DNA of 32,158 bases from Trueperaceae bacterium. Its GTDB lineage: Bacteria > Deinococcota > Deinococci > Deinococcales > Trueperaceae. Below the pieces are notes generated by a model. That model saw only the letters and a list, made by a program, of their open reading frames with translations. It made no database searches and was not told the origin of the DNA. The stretch spans positions 1-32,158 of the forward strand of contig SLRS01000128.1 in the NCBI GenBank assembly GCA_007130855.1. Direction: 5' to 3'. Below are positions 32,099 to 32,158 of this stretch, one piece after another (the stretch's first letter is position 1; the number at the start of each line of letters is the position of its first letter). Position numbers and translations under genes: made by a program.

Positions 32099-32158
32099 CT
32101 CTGCCGTTACGTTGCATGACCCGTGGCCCGGGCTCGACCGGCGACGCCGCCTCCGCGA

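Overview
A GC-rich bacterial chromosome segment with no tRNA, rRNA, CRISPR array or insertion sequence that I can see. Genes are dense, with high-GC codon usage on both strands. The substrate-binding proteins have signal peptides ending in Ala-Gln. Several genes carry a TANNNT -10 hexamer six bases before the start codon, the geometry of leaderless transcripts. Together these fit Deinococcota (a Trueperaceae-like organism is my best guess); Actinomycetota or Chloroflexota are not excluded. The lineage is inference.

Layout. 1-2018: the end of an unidentified gene (+), a strong hairpin, and a secreted TPR protein with a CxxCH motif (-). 2385-5777: an ABC importer operon of the peptide/opine/nickel class (binding protein and two permeases, no ATPase); the first permease seems to start at CTG. 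5927-6843: a 40-aa ORF overlapping a nucleotidyltransferase gene. 6869-12773 (-): a five-gene operon of HpcH/HpaI aldolase, atypical gamma-glutamyltransferase-like hydrolase, binding protein and two permeases, again without ATPase. It is divergent from an RraA-type aldolase/decarboxylase gene (12928-13665). The shared promoter region holds an 18-bp inverted repeat whose arms each contain a perfect TATAAT on opposite strands. These genes look like one import-and-cleavage pathway ending in 2-oxo-acid aldolases.

13747-19649: small accessory genes: GNAT acetyltransferase, DUF2277 protein, a large ATPase-LuxR regulator, a DUF4242 protein, a conserved secreted protein, and an ArsR-SRPBCC fusion with a palindrome over its own promoter. 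A frameshifted small membrane-protein gene follows.

20231-32098: three large SARP/AfsR-like regulators (winged helix, BTAD, ATPase, TPR-like C-terminus; about 1070 aa each). Two are a tandem duplication (+) and the third is divergent (-). The cluster is flanked by a secreted SnoaL-like protein and an NmrA-like NAD(P)-binding protein. Both flanking genes carry the same promoter architecture: GGAACGC-type heptamers repeated every 11 bp, then exactly 9 bp, then a TAGGNT -10 with no recognisable -35. This is the textbook arrangement of SARP-activated promoters, so the cluster looks like a self-contained regulon, and it is the most notable signal in the window.
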